Assembly (NCBI GenBank): GCA_003254905.1
Contig: QANU01005500.1
Span: 164,443 to 228,442 of the forward strand
Direction: 5' to 3'
Length of the DNA: 64,000 nucleotides
From: Nissolia schottii
Lineage: Eukaryota > Streptophyta > Magnoliopsida > Fabales > Fabaceae
Below the pieces are notes generated by a model. The model made no database searches. It saw nothing but the letters and a program-made list of their open reading frames with translations, and was not told the DNA's origin. The position numbers and the translations under genes are program-made. Below, in pieces: positions 24,110 through 37,949 of this stretch (position 1 is its first letter; every line of letters begins with the position of its first letter).

Positions 24110-27100
24110 CTATGTAGAATTAATGGCTTCAAGTTGCCTTCGGAGTTCGTCAAGGTCATCGTCGTTGACAGTGATTGGAGCTTGAGAAGTTGGTTGGTTC
24201 TGAAAATCATCCGCACTGGGAAGTTCATGAGTGAGACCTTCAGGCAAGACATCTGTAATAGATTTTGGGGAGGGGTTACCAATTTAAATACTAACTGAAA
24301 ATGAGCAGTAGAATTTAAAGAAATGTTGAACCCTATATGAGTAAAAAGACACATGACGGAAAAAATGTATACAACAATGACAACAACTAAGTCTTGTCCA
24401 ATTGTTAGCTATGTGGATCAAATGACACCATTAACAACCAAGTTTCTTTTAATAGTTTTGCCTACAATTTTTTCAGATCTCTCTCTCTACCCCTTCGTTT
24501 GATCTACTCTATTTACTAGCAACGTCTACCACCTTCTTACTCACATGTTCAAACCATTTAAGGCCAGATTCCAAACCATTTAAGGTCAGATTCTACCATT
24601 TTTTCCACAATAGGCACTATCCCAACTTTCTCTCTAAAATATGTATAGCCCAGAAATTTTTGCTTTTGCAATAAAGGTGCAAAGACCAAAGGGCTTGAAA
24701 ACATTATCATTAAGGACCGTAACAATAAATTCCCGCGTGGCTCAAAACAAAGAAACCAACATTAGCCAGCTATATAGACAATATCACGAATCCACAAATC
24801 TATTTGTGGAATGATATCCAGTGCTTCAATTCAAACTCATTGAGCGTATCAATAACTTCAGAATATAATTAAATTTGGTTATGTTCCTCATCTCACAATT
24901 CATTTTTACATGGTGATGTTACGTTGACATAATCTCTCCATTTAAATGAATGGTGAGATTAAGAACATAACCCTCTCCTTTTCATTTTGAAAAGGTTAGG
25001 ATCTTGATCCAATATAATTAAAGCAAATACCTGAACTTCTGGTGACGGTGCCATCCAGACCACAATCATCAACAACACTGAAAATTTAACACAAGGACAT
25101 GATCACTAAATGTAAAGGCTAAAATTTTTCAAGAAGGAATCAACATGAACAGATAAACAGATCATTAGGCACCTTATATTCCATTCATTTTCGAGATGAA
25201 GCGGATCCTCCTCAGTTGATATTGCTCCAGCTTCCATTTTTGCTTTTTCTGCAGCATCTCTTGCAGGCTTTGCAAGAATGTACTCTTCCTGCACATTTAT
25301 AGTTCAATATCAGACAGAATAAATATATTAATTTATTCATACAATCAAATTTGCAACAATGGCATGACTGAAAACACCTTACCTGTCTCTTTAAGCAAGC
25401 AACATTTGAACATTGAGGGTTTGGCTTCATTTGCATGGTAGGGAAAAAGTCCTTAAGAGAATTATATCCCTACAAACAAGAAAACAAAATTGGGTATATC
25501 AGCATAAGGCTATTTCTAAAAATGACAGTCTGTTCTTCATAGAAGCCTCACCAGATTTCTCAAGAATAAATGCCTTTTTTCTCTATTTTTAAGAGGAATT
25601 TATTCTTCAGAGAGAAATCTGGCGAGAAAAAGTTGCTTTGCTACAACTCAAAGAAAAGGAGAATGGATGGAACATTGTTGCATCAGTGCAGTACTAACCA
25701 AATACGGAGTCACTTGACCAAAACCTAGCAAGAATTTGAGTGTGTTTTGCACTAGCAGCCCAGCAACAACCCCCTGGAGAGTCAAAAACATTTCTAATTC
25801 CAGATAAATAAAGTGTGCAATACACTCTAAACAATTAAGAGATAAAATAAGCCTATAAAGATAGTAGGGAATGCCATGTAATTGTTTACTTAAAAGGAAA
25901 CAGATCATTCTTTTAACACGTGTAAAAACCCCCCATATTCAAGAATAAGATGAAAGTTTCCAAACAATTTATCTAAATTTTAACTATATATGTAAAAAGC
26001 AGTCAACATGAGAGGTGTACAATTATATTTTACCATGGTGGTCGGTAAAGATGCAGCACAAACCCCTTCGCGCTTGAGTGTACGTTCATCTATACCAGAT
26101 GCAACAACCTACAAGGAAAAACAGAGTTGTATGCTTCACATTTTTGTACACACAGCATAAAAGTTTCATATCTGACATAAGTCAATCGTAGTTATACGTA
26201 ACAACAAATTTAGCCATATAATCCACACTGATTTAGAAAAAATTGTGGTAAACTATACCACAACTGGATGAGCTTTTGAACATAGGTGTTAATCAGTGTT
26301 GTCAAATGGCCGCCATGGCGTGGCAGAATATGAGAAGAGTGGCATCAAAATCGTGTAGTGTCACGGTTATAGTACGGCGGCCATGGCAGCCGCTTTTCTC
26401 CATGGCACCATTGCGGTCATGACCCGGTAAGGCGGAAATAGTGGCCAAAACCTTCAGATCTGGACTCGGACTCTACAGATCTGGATTTAGAAGACTTCAG
26501 CGACCACAAATGTGAAGATGGTGGCCGGAAAAGAGGTAGAACGCGCCGCCACATGCGGCAACAGTGACAGAGGAGCAGAGGGCTGCGACGGCGCGTCTGA
26601 GTATGTGAAAGGCTGGAGCAACGTACAGTTAGCATGGCTGGACCGTCGAGAGAAAGGCAATTCCAGTGGTGCTGTCGCCGACTTTCCAGCGGCGGACAGC
26701 AGTAGATGGCGGCAGGTGGTCCAGATCTGAAGTTCTTATGACACCCACCTTAGTGCTTTTATTATTTACATGTATAGGTATAATTTTTAAGCAGCCATGC
26801 TTCAGCCAAAGACCACACACCATCCGCCATATTTCTATGGCGGATTTTTGGCAAGCTGCCATCCGCTACTAATAACACTGAATTGCACAATAGCAGCACT
26901 ATAGGGCTGCCGTGGTCTATCACACAGGACGGGCGTGATACAGCATCTGTCGCATGGCATATTTGGATCACGGCATTCAAGGCAGCAAAACGCGGCTGAT
27001 GGTGTAGGAATCTTGGCTGTCACGACCGCTATTCATCGGTGGGGTAAAAACCCATTTTTACCCCCTTTTTAACTGTTGTTAGCATTTTAAGGGGGTCACA

Positions 27101-30100
27101 TGATCATTTCCGCCCCCCTTCCCCCTATTTTTCAATCTGAAAGTAAAAAAACTAGGGTTACTATTCAATCATCTCTATCGACCTCCTCCACTTTCTAGTC
27201 CCTTTCCAGGCAATAACCAATGACCCACCCAGCATCCGGCAGCTATTCCAGTGGCAACTCTGTTTTGGCAACAACAACCAGCCCAGCAGGTGGTGGCATG
27301 GTGCTCCTCTTTTCTTGTTCATCCCATCTCTCTTTGTTCTATATTTATTTTTCCCTTCTACTCTCTATTTTTCCCTCTCATTTTTACTTCTATTTTTTTT
27401 TAATGGTTCTCTGCTCCAGTTATTATATCTTCCTCTCCCTATTGTCACATGGCTTAGAAAATTTATTTGATTGGTTTTAGAGACTTAAGTTGATTTAGGA
27501 TTTGGTGCTGTATTTTCTGTTTTGCTGCCCTTATGATACTTTCACTTTTGGCTTTTTGACTTAATATTTGCATTCATGGTAATTGCATGTTTTTGGAGTA
27601 TGGACACATTTGATAGTATTGAATAATGAGTTTAATTATGGACGATTTCTTATTTTGGATATTTAAATATTGTATAAATTGCAAAATAAATATATATTTT
27701 CTATAAAATAACAGCGACCCCTCTATCAACTATCCTGCCATAGCGTATTTTCTATCCGGGATTGACAACTATGATTTGGAAGGTTCACATATTACCCGTT
27801 TAATTAAACTCATCCTTTAAGGTGATTGATTGTAAGAACAGGCGTACCAGAGGAGGTGCACATGCAAAACAGGCAGTTTCACCAGGAATAAGCAACTGAA
27901 TATGACCAGAGACAGCATCCTCAGAAACACCTGTTCAAATTTTTATACTTTACATGATTTCCAACACGAAGTACATTGTTCATACATCTAGACAAGCAAA
28001 ATTACCATAATGAATCGGCCAATGCATCATGATGGCACAACACAAACCTAGAATTCTATTTCATTTCTTATGTGCCTCGAGATTATAATAAATGCTCTAA
28101 TGAGATAACACACAAACACACACACAGACATATATACAATGCATCTACTAATGATTTATGAATCTCGTAATAGCAAAAACCATCTTTGAAGAACCACTAT
28201 ATCACTTGTAGAATAGCTACCAGAAGCATGTCTATTTTTAGTTCTCACAGTATCATAGATTCACAGATTATTTCATATGGCCAATTCTGAGCATTTTACC
28301 TTTTCTTCAAATATTGAAAAAGAAAAAGAAAAAGTCCAAGAGTTTTATCACCTTGAAGAGAAGAATGCTTACCAGACTCAAACCATGTCTGGCTCATTTC
28401 ATTACAAGCCTGCGGTGCGAATAGAAGTCAGTAAGAGTTAGACATGACAATTCATTCTTAAATTTGACAATTTTAATCATTGTAAATTATAAATACCTGG
28501 TTAACAGCCATTCTTGCTTCATAATTATCTACACAGCTTAAGACAAGATCTACACCACTACCTTGTTTAGAAGGCCGAAATGACTTATTTTTCAAAGATG
28601 ACATAAAGGTTTCAAAACCTTCGACTGTTGTGATATTCAGTGTATAGCTCTTAATGACAAGGAAAATGGAATATGTTAGTAGGGAAAGAATATTTAAAAA
28701 AGAAATAAATAGATTCTTTCCACTTAATAATTTCGAAATATGGAATGAACCTGAGGCTACAAACACTATAAAATACCTACCTCAAGCACAACATCTGGGT
28801 TTATATCTGACAGAGTTTGTACAGCTGCATCTGTCTTTGTCATACCAGCCTGGAAAACCATAACAGATTAGTTTGTGGTATAGGTTAACTGTACTTCCAG
28901 AAGTTTTTAATGTAAAACTAGCAGTTGCTTAACAGGCACTTACGTGCCTGTTAAGCCGGTGTTTTAATCTAGAATGGTTTAAGAATGTAAGATAAAATAA
29001 TTTGAGTGAAATGCGAAAAAAGAAAATCTACACAAAAGCAAATGAATAACTGTAATTATGTAAGGGTAGAAAAGGAAAAATAAATTGGATAGCAAAAACA
29101 GTTAATTTTGGGAATCCTTTTTTATATTAGTGTATAGATATACAATTTTCTCGGGTACATATGTCCAGCAATTACTGCCATCATCAAATTTTCAAAATGA
29201 TATTCCATCTATAAAGACAATATTTATGTTAAAGAGCAACTATTGGACTGCCCCTTGAAAGTTAAGTATAATGTCTGGAACTTATTATTATATCACAAAT
29301 TTAATTCTGAACACAACCAAATGAGAATTTGGATAGTCACCTGATCAGGACGAAAGAAGAGCCTATTCATGTTTGCAAGCTCCACTTTGTCATAATCATA
29401 CAACAAAAGTCGACCTATACCACATCTGGTGAGCATCTCAGCTGCAACACTTCCTACCCCACCTATTCCCTATGATTGTGTAATGATGACCAAAAATAAG
29501 AAATTGTAACCAAAATGAAGGAAAAAAAAATCTAAAGAATAAGAAAGAGAACTTCCACAGAATTTTAAACATAATCAGAACCACCTGTCTGTCTTCTTTT
29601 TCGAAAAATACTTATCCATTTTTGATGTTCGTGTCCAAAAAGACCAAAAAAAAAAAAGACACTAGCATCTTTAATAAACTACTTTGCCAATGCCATAGAA
29701 TCTCTTGGTGCTAATTATCATAATATTTTGAGTATGTCGCTCCTGACTCTTAATAATAAATCTGGGTTGTAATGGATACGAAGAGGGCTAAAGAGTATAA
29801 GTCAAGGAAGAGCTAGCTAGTAAATTCTATCTCATCTCATGTGAAAAAGTTAATGAAAGTCAAACCAAAATCCTCTCAATACAAATAAAATATGGAATAT
29901 CCACAAATCATACACAAGCTTGACTAATGATACTCTAATCATATGGGGCAGTCTTCAAAAGCAAATTGGGATTTGGTTCTCCTAATTTCCACTAAGGTTT
30001 TCACTATCCATTACATCATAATGGATAAAAAAGACATTGTACGAAATACTAATGGATAACCAATATACCACAATAAATTAATATCCAGGTCCAGCAGAGC

Positions 30101-30960
30101 TTCAATGGTATATAATAATACTTTCATTTCATAAAAACACCACCATAAATTTTAAAAAGAAAAGAAAAAAGGGTACTTTAAGTTGTTTCCCAGATGAATT
30201 GGGAAATTAATGTTTCATCCTCTCGAAATTCAAAGTTCTTCTGTCTTTGAAATTTTAAAATTCTTTCCAAAGACTAGAACAAAACATGTCTACTAATGAG
30301 TGAACAGTCAACATTCATATCATACAACAAATTTTATTATACAGGAGCAAGTAACAATGAAAGAGGAGATTAATACAGACAACAATAGCAACAGAGAAGT
30401 CCCGTATCCTTTCATAGTTCTCCACGATACCCATTCTCTGAAGCGCCATAAGCCGACTGTAGGGATTGCTATCTAGAACCTCAGCACTCATATCCTGCAA
30501 CAAGACAGTTATAAGAACAGCAACCAACAAAATGTAAACAAAATAAATGAACAGGAATGAATGTCCCACGCAATTTACCTTAACTTTGGAGCGTCGGACA
30601 GGTTCAGCCTTTGCAAGATTAGCAAGATGCTCAGCGCGCAATTGAATCTTCACAAAATAAAAACACAAAAATCAAGCCTTGCTAAATAAACATACTATAG
30701 ATATAACAGCACCATGAAAGCTCACTTTAATTAAATAAATGATTAAATAAATGATTGCAAAAATTAAAAAATAAATAAATAAAACAGGGGGTATATTGAT
30801 TTGTTTAACATTCATTAAGAAAATGTAGCATTAGCAGAAAAGCATTGGTTAATTGAATTATTTGAAATACCTTTTGAAGCGAAGCATGGAGAGATGAATC
30901 GAGATGCCATTGGTTAAGAGATTGAAGATCCGCGATCAACTGTTTGAGCTCCACCTCCAT
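24110..30960 (-). CDS. UBA5: Ubiquitin-like modifier-activating enzyme 5 (UFM1 E1), complete, 14 exons
   Basis: UBA5 adenylates UFM1, takes it onto a catalytic cysteine and passes it to the E2 enzyme UFC1. Exons, in coding order: 30871-30960, 30579-30647, 30381-30494, 29341-29469, 28781-28849, 28497-28649, 28373-28409, 27848-27930, 26034-26108, 25699-25773, 25383-25469, 25173-25288, 25031-25077 and 24110-24252. Every junction is GT-AG, and the sum gives 428 residues (plant UBA5 about 430). Exon 4 holds the ATP-binding [13 protein letters not shown] and the [20 protein letters not shown] stretch. Exon 6 has [14 protein letters not shown]. The CFAC and CSNVAC pairs (exons 8 and 11) fit the zinc site. 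Exon 9 carries the catalytic cysteine in [14 protein letters not shown]. The Asp/Glu-rich C-terminal tail would hold the UFM1- and UFC1-binding parts. Intron 8 contains a 1.5-kb repeat insertion, which does not alter the coding sequence. The start is the first ATG in exon 1 and gives the family N-terminus MEVELKQL. Confidence 0.96.
26294..27770. mobile_element. Inverted-repeat insertion in UBA5 intron 8
   Basis: The left edge reads CAGTGTTGTCAAATGG. The right edge reads GGGATTGACAACTATG, so the termini share an inverted TTGTCAAT-type core. Further inverted pieces with GCCGCCATGGC / GCCATAGCG cores lie inside both ends. Bases 26,400-26,720 are GC-rich, unlike the rest of the intron. Another inverted piece ends near 26,880 (AACACTG), so two related elements may be nested. 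No target duplication was found. No transposase is seen. Confidence 0.5.
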
Positions 30961-31339
30961 TCTCTCCGTCTCTGTGTGTCTTTGATTTCCTCCTTTACCG
31001 ATCTCAATCAACCTGAAAACAAAATCAAATTGGAAAAAATGACAACGAATATTGCTGGAAAATGCCTGTATAGAAAAATATTTGTTCCAGAACAAATAAA
31101 AAATCTCATTCAAAATCCGAAACACAGAAAAACACTCATTAAAAATTAAAAATCGAATAATTACACACTCAGAAACACCCATTCATAATTTTTTAACTTT
31201 AAAAAAAAAAAAGGGTGGTCATGGTCATCACAAACTATAGTGTTTTCGTTGTCTTTCTAGCAGAATTGCAAGAGAAAATGACAAACAATAGATTTATGAA
31301 TTAGGACAATTTCAGACGAATTCATGCATTTGAGACTGA

Positions 31340-31610
31340 GGGAGGGCGTCGAACCAGGCGTGGCTGCGACCTAGATGGATGTGTGATCGAGCCGCAACCT
31401 GGCGTGAGAGAAGGAGACGGCGGCGACAATGAGAGAGAGAGAAAGGGTGGCGATCCGGCGGACGGTTACGGTGGAAGCGGTGGCGCGAGCAGCTGCAGCA
31501 AAAGAGATGGTGAGGGGTCTGAGGGATGACACCGGCAGCTACTGTGGGCTGAAGGACTGAGGGACTGGTGAGGGGATCTGAGACTCAGATTAGTGAATTA
31601 GGTTTCAATT
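31340..31610. other. GC-rich segment upstream of UBA5
   Basis: This 270-bp stretch is much richer in G and C than its surroundings. It lies 380-650 bases upstream of the UBA5 start codon. It could hold UBA5 promoter or leader sequence, or a GC-rich repeat like those at 26.4-26.7 and 44.3-44.65 kb. No coding frame is recognised. Confidence 0.3.
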
Positions 31611-31690
31611 TTTTTTTTTCAAAATTAATTTCTTTTTATGGTAAGGTTTTAAAATTAATTTTAGATATTTTATTTACCAATCTATATATA

Positions 31691-31716
31691 TTAGTTTAGC
31701 GCTCGTACTATGCACG
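31691..31716 (-). other. Helitron 3'-terminal hairpin and CTAA end
   Basis: On the - strand CGTGC ATA GTACG forms a 5-bp stem with one G-T pair and a 3-nt loop (31,704-31,716). It is followed by AGCGCTAAACTAA, and the next base is T. This matches the Helitron 3' pattern of hairpin, about 12 nt, CTRR, then T. Confidence 0.6.
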
Positions 31717-31899
31717 AAAATTATTTTACATTTGTTAATATTATTTTTTTATAAATTATTTTACATTTACTTTTAAATGTTATATGTGAGATAATGTTGA
31801 TTTTAAATTAGGAAATATTTAGTAGATTAAGTAAAACTTATTTAATGAAATTAGAAATTTAAAGTAGAAAAGATTTAGTGATGTTATAATAGATTAAGT

Positions 31900-32585
31900 G
31901 CACATTTGGCCACTAAAATGAGCATGGTATCGGAGTTTGGAATTGGATCTCTCCACTCTAATTTTTGTGCTGAACATAACATATGAAATTTGAATCGTAA
32001 CTTCACAAATTAATTTTATGGAATTGAAAAACAACAAAGATGAACTCCTCTGAATTCTTAATTCATACTCTAAGAATTATCAATATTAAACTTATTAAAT
32101 TTTTCTCTCCTCATTAAATTTTATATGATTCTTTCTCTTTCTCATTTTTTTAAATCATATTTATTGAAATTTAATATATTTATAAAATATTATGATATAT
32201 ATAATTTTTTTAAATGAATAATTTTTAAAAAAGAATTAATTATTACAAAAATAATTATTTTATAAATAAACCATTTTAAAATATAATAATAATAATAATT
32301 AAAATATTATTATAGAACAAAAATAATCATTTTATAAATGAACAGTTATTTTTAAAAAATAATAACAGTATTATTATAGTATAAAAATTATTTTATCAAT
32401 ACTTTCATCAATTTAACGTTTTAAATAAAAAATAAATTAAAAATATTTAAATTAAGTTTAGAATTACAATTCAAGATCAAATTCTTTAGTTTGCCCAAAC
32501 ATAGAATTTAAGATTATGTATCAATTCCAATCATTTGAGAATTGAAATTGAATTTAGAATTCTAAATTACAATTCCAATTTACAA
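31900..32585. other. AT-rich segment replacing the helicase C-terminus
   Basis: AAATTGGAATTG-like motifs recur near both edges in inverted form (TTTGGAATTGGAT near 31,935; ACAATTCCAATTT near 32,570). This suggests a MITE, but no target duplication was resolved. The helicase frame stops directly at its right edge. Confidence 0.35.
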
Positions 32586-35500
32586 TCCCATCTCCAAGAC
32601 GTAGAATCCAATCTGCAAACTCTTTTAGATGATCCACATTCGTGTCTACTTCATTGGAGTATAGGCACATGTTCTTCGTTAGTCTTAGAATTTTAACATC
32701 ACTCCATAAGTATGATGAGTTGATTGTTGCATTCACAACGTCTTGTCTACTCCTTTTAGATATTACTAGGAGTATTTGTTTGAAATCACCACCAAAGACA
32801 ATCGTTTTCCCTCCAAATGGCAGTGTTGCACCAAGCTCATATTCAAATCGCATAATATCTCTCGTGGTCCTATCCAATGCTTCAAAGCAATGCTTGTTCA
32901 TCATCGGAGCTTCGTCCCAAATTATCAGCTTAGAACATATTATAAGTTCTGCTAAATGACTTCCTTGTTTTATGTTGCATGTGGAGAATTCATCAACAAC
33001 TAAAGGTATGGCAAATCTAGAGTGCGTTGTTCGACCACCAGGTAATAATAAGGAGGCAATACCGCTAGAGGCAACAGTAAGTACAATATTACCTTCAGAT
33101 CTAAGAGCAGATGCCAATGTGTTCCACACGAATGTCTTCCCGGTACCTCCATAACCATAAAGAAAGAAGACACCTCCATGACCACCTTGGATAGCTTGCA
33201 TTATCTCAGTGTAAACCCCTTTTTGTTCATCAGTCATCTTTGATAGCAATTCCCTGTGCTTGGTAGACAATTCAGCTTTATCGTACCGAAGCTCATCACG
33301 AATCAGTTTGTTATGCGAATATTGGTCACATCACCGACCAAATCTAGATCAGGAAATGGCACAGTGGGAAAGTCACGCAAACTCTTGTTGTTGCTGTTAA
33401 GAATTTTCTTTGTGTCAGCAAGCGTCATGTTAATCAGGTCGTCATCAGTCAACTGTAAACCTGTGAAAGTGACATATTATAATTGGGTTTATTAGTATGA
33501 AGGGATTAATAGTACTAATGAGTGTAATTGACTGTTGGTATTAATAATTGTTAAGTTCATACTAGGTTGTACTTGGATGGTTCAAAAGTAACCTTTGACG
33601 ATGTAAAATATCATCAGACAACAATTTCCAATTATTTTCCCATACCACCTCTGGCCTGGTCATAGAATTAGAGAACAACAAATTAGCAAATAGTTTGCGA
33701 AGATATTGTCCAGATCCCCAATGGCTAGCTTCTTCAATTGCATTGCAATATTCTTTATCGTCATCCAATAAACCCACAGCATAACATGCATCTCTATAAG
33801 TTGGATGTACAATGCCCATAACTGTTCTTATATCTTCAAATTTAGTTGGTCCTCTAACAAAATTGAGTAACAACCTTAAATAGTATCGTTAACCTGAGTT
33901 GGGGGGACAAAATATATGCGACCAATTTTGGTAGTCTTGGTCTTCCTCAAGTTCCATTTCTGATTATCTTTCTTCCATGCAAATCTTGACGGAAATTCAG
34001 AATATGTGAGATTACGTGCCTCCTCAAATTTGCTATTAGCATCAAACTAAGCTAAAAACTATGATTGCTTAACGGTTTGTCGCTGAACAACTTCATCAAC
34101 AGGATCATCATCCTCAAAGACAATATTTTGTTCATCGGGCAAGTGAAATGACAATCTTTCAATAGATGGATCCCTGTAATGAAGTTCAAACCCGAATATC
34201 CGCCATGATGCTTCACATGGAGAAATATATCGGCAATCGTAGTACATGCTAACCTCATCAACTTCATTAGTGTTCCCATCATCAATAGATTGGTAAAGGA
34301 GGCAGTCACACAATCATTACCCTTGTTGACATACTTGAATAGATATTTTATGGAACGTGATTGATTACACCACTCAACATTAATATGAGCTCCATATTTT
34401 AACAATAGGTACTTGTTACGTGGCACTACATACCTGTTATCAAGTGAAATCTTTAACCTCTTAATAGTTCTTCCATCATCTCTTCTTTTATAATTTGGAT
34501 ATCCATCATCATCAATATTTGTTGATTCTGTGAACCTCTTGGGAAGTGCTTCATACATCTCTCGTTGTCCATACATGGAGAATCTTTTCTGGCTGAACCA
34601 CATGGATCATGCATCATGAAGTTTTTTACTATCTGTAATATGTAGCATCTAACATCTTGTCTGGTATCTCTGCTGAGATAATGTTGTCAATATCGTTGGC
34701 ACATGGAAACTTGTCCTCTTGTCCAAGAAAAACCAATATGTGAGCATGAGGTAGTCCACGCTTTTGAAACTCCATTGTGTATATAACTGCAAAGGGACAA
34801 ATTTAACGAAAGAAACCTTAACCAACTTTAGTGATTGAAAATATGTACATATACAATTACTAATATATTCAATATTCATAATGTAAATAAAATATAGTCT
34901 ACTATAAACATTTATTTCGAATACCTGCTTTAACTGTCCCAAAAATTTTATTGTGTCGGATATCCTTAATCATTTGATCAAGCTTGCACTTAAAAATCCT
35001 TATCAAAATGTCCGGCCTGTCATCAGGTCTTAGGTTTCTTGTACCAACAAAGCGTTCGATTTCAGGCCATTTGGGATTACATGTGAAAGTGATGAACAAA
35101 TCTGGGTAGCCAATTGATCTGCAAATAGCCATTGCATCTTGGTAGCTTTGAACCATATATCGTGCTTCATCAGTAAAAGATGAAGGTAGTACTATTCTTT
35201 TGCCTGCACATGCTGGATTTGTTTCACCATTTAGAACTGCATCTGCCAATCCTTTGTACATCTCAGACCTAAGTTTCTTTTGATTTCTTCGAACCCAAGA
35301 TAGTCTAGATGCCTCAATGGTGGAGTATCCATCAACCAAGAATTGTTGAAATAACCTTTCAGAATAAAGAATGGTTGACCTTTCTGTATGCCTCAATTGT
35401 ATCCTAAATGAAAAGAAATCCTTCATAGTCAGTCTATTACGACCTTTTGGGTTTGTTGGATCTTTCTTGTTCAGAGGTATATCCTCACGAAACCCGTCCT

Positions 35501-37945
35501 CACCATCTGGGAATAGCAAAGGATATTGCAAATCAAGGTAATATGTGTTTAACTCATTTATTCTTGTAAGAGATCCTGATCGAGTCTCAACCACAATGTT
35601 TCTATCTCCTTTTGCTATGTCAAAGTCACCTACAATTAATGCTGCAACCTCAGAAACAGAAGGAATGTTATAACACCTACCATCTTTACCCCTTTTTCCA
35701 ATCAACCTCAATTTTAAATCCCCACCAGTATTTTGATTGAGTATGGATTTAGCAAGGCGAAATGATTGTGCCAGCACATTATGGTCATCCAACATTGTCT
35801 TCAAGTCAGACACTATTTCTGGATGCAGTTTGGTACTATGATCAATTGAACTGCATTAGGCAATATGAAAACAATTAACAACATGCAAACGGAACAAAGA
35901 GTTTGTACAGAATATGACCAGATTTGTGGAACATAAATTGGTGTAAATTATATGAATTAGGACTTAGAGTTTTTCTAATAAAACAAACCTGATTGCATTC
36001 AGTCGATTCTGAACTTCGTTTTGTGTATCGTATATATAGAGTTGTGCAAATTTTGCGCATGAACCTTCAGTAGGTAATAAACTACCCATTAGATGGTAGT
36101 TTTGTCCATGCATAATAAATGTAGGTGGACCCTTGCCAGTGTTTATAGATCGACATACTTTAGCCCCAAGAGAAGTGAAAACAAACATGCTGTTATACGA
36201 CCTGATATTCTCACGAAAGTGAATCCCTTTTTCAGTATTATGAAATAGTAATTCTTTCAACTTTGCTGGTGGCCTTTGCAATAAAGGGAGTTCAAACTGT
36301 CCTTGTCTACAACATAGAGAGAATTTTGGTCCAGCACCAATTCGATATTTCTGCTTAATTCGCTCGTCGAACCAAAATATTGCACCACATTACTGACAAC
36401 TGTGTGTAGCATCTCCAATATCCCAATAATCTGATGATAGTAAATGAATAGTGAATATACCAATAACGTAACCAACATTGAACCAATAATTTACAAATGT
36501 TTAGTACCAGAATCACTTCAAAGTACACAAAATGTAATGTGAAGACATCTACATCTAAAGATATAGTAGAATATGTTTCATACCTCTTAATTGTTCATGC
36601 TCTACATTTGTCAAAACTTCTTCATTATCTAAAACAATGTTAAATCAAATTTTGAAGAACGAATTTAAATAAGAAAGGGATCATTTTATGGTAACTGATC
36701 ATTATGTAATATTAAATAAACTCCAAAAAAACGTAATGTCATGTGTCATATATTACCTGATAATTGCTCATCGCAACAATTTGTGAACGATCCAACTTCA
36801 ACAATTGTATCAGAAATATCACCTATTAAAAGGTTTAGGGTTTTATTTACAAATTTAACTTTGGATTAGCCAGCCACAATGTTGTTGTTTGATTGCAAGA
36901 TCATTTTAATATACTTTTTATCACCATTGATATCAACTTGTACTCGTAAGGATTACCAGATAATTGCTCATTGTCTATATTTGTGATAGATTCAACTTCA
37001 GCATCTGCAGCAATAATGATACAACAATTTCAATGACAAAATCTATTAAACTACATTCCTCATGTATGTCTTACAGACAACATTTGACATTGATTAAAAT
37101 GAAAAAAGAACAGGCCTTTTGTAAAATCACTGGTAAATGAGTGATACTTTTATCCTGTTCGGTTGTTCAATATACACAATTTAATTGCATTGTAGTTACT
37201 ATTTTATGGGGCATGAACGCAACCATGCAAAAGGTATTTCAATATTCCAGATTCACTAACCTATCCAATTACGCACAATAGTATACAAAATAAACTTAAA
37301 TTCAGCAATTAACCAATAGATTACCTTGAGTGTAATTTGTAACGTTATGAACAACCTCCACATGTGGAACTGTGGCACTTGGAAGCATAGAGTTAATCGT
37401 ATATTTCCCCTTAGTGAACTTGCCTTTAACAATCGAACACGAACTTGCCATTGAACAACTATAATCTTGTTCTATTACACCAGATGATGTTTCAATAGTA
37501 CTAAGCTGACACACAATACCGTTAAGGTAACTTTTTGCAATGTTCAATGGTTTGGCTACATGGATTGGTAAATGCAAGTTAATTTAAATTTAACTTCATA
37601 TATAAAACCTCAAAAGAACATTCCACACAAAGATGGGTGCTTACCGAGCTTTGCATCTGTCGTAATGGACTTCTCCCATTTTCAGGCTGCACCACATTGC
37701 CACTAAATGGACAAATGGTATCTTGGTTGTTAAAGTGAGCATGATTTAGATCTAAGTTAAAGTTCTCTGCTTGATTTAGGTGACATTAGTGAGCATAGTA
37801 ATTTTAAGAAATTAACATCATCATGATAAAAGCTGAGGTTTAATAACCAATCTACCTTTTTCATTTGGAGCATATTTTCGTGTCTCTTCTGTGCCATTAA
37901 AAGTGATCGCCGCTTCCGTGCATTATGTTTCTCTTGATTATCCAT
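32585..37945 (-). pseudogene. Helitron Rep/helicase (RepHel) pseudogene
   Basis: RepHel nicks and unwinds DNA during rolling-circle transposition. The first visible exon, from ATG 37,945, is Lys/Arg-rich. Small exons follow, then a zinc-finger-like stretch with CGAIFWFDERI (about 36,385). The Helitron-like N domain lies at 34,935-36,280. The Rep part has the HUH motif in LPHAHILVFL (about 34,750) and the paired tyrosines in SIKYLFKYVNKG (about 34,340). The PIF1-type helicase has Walker A GYGGTGKT (33,140) and Walker B IWDEAP (32,915). Breaks: an in-frame TAA before CGAIF, a frame change near 34,545, another near 34,310, and loss of all helicase sequence after about 32,585. The catalytic motifs survive, but the gene cannot give a full-length protein. 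Confidence 0.88.
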
Positions 37946-37949
37946 TAGT

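Noticed and set aside
26417-27023. Multiple ORFs in the GC-rich insertion of UBA5 intron 8
   Set aside because: Frames are open on both strands because of composition. They sit between true UBA5 exons and match nothing.
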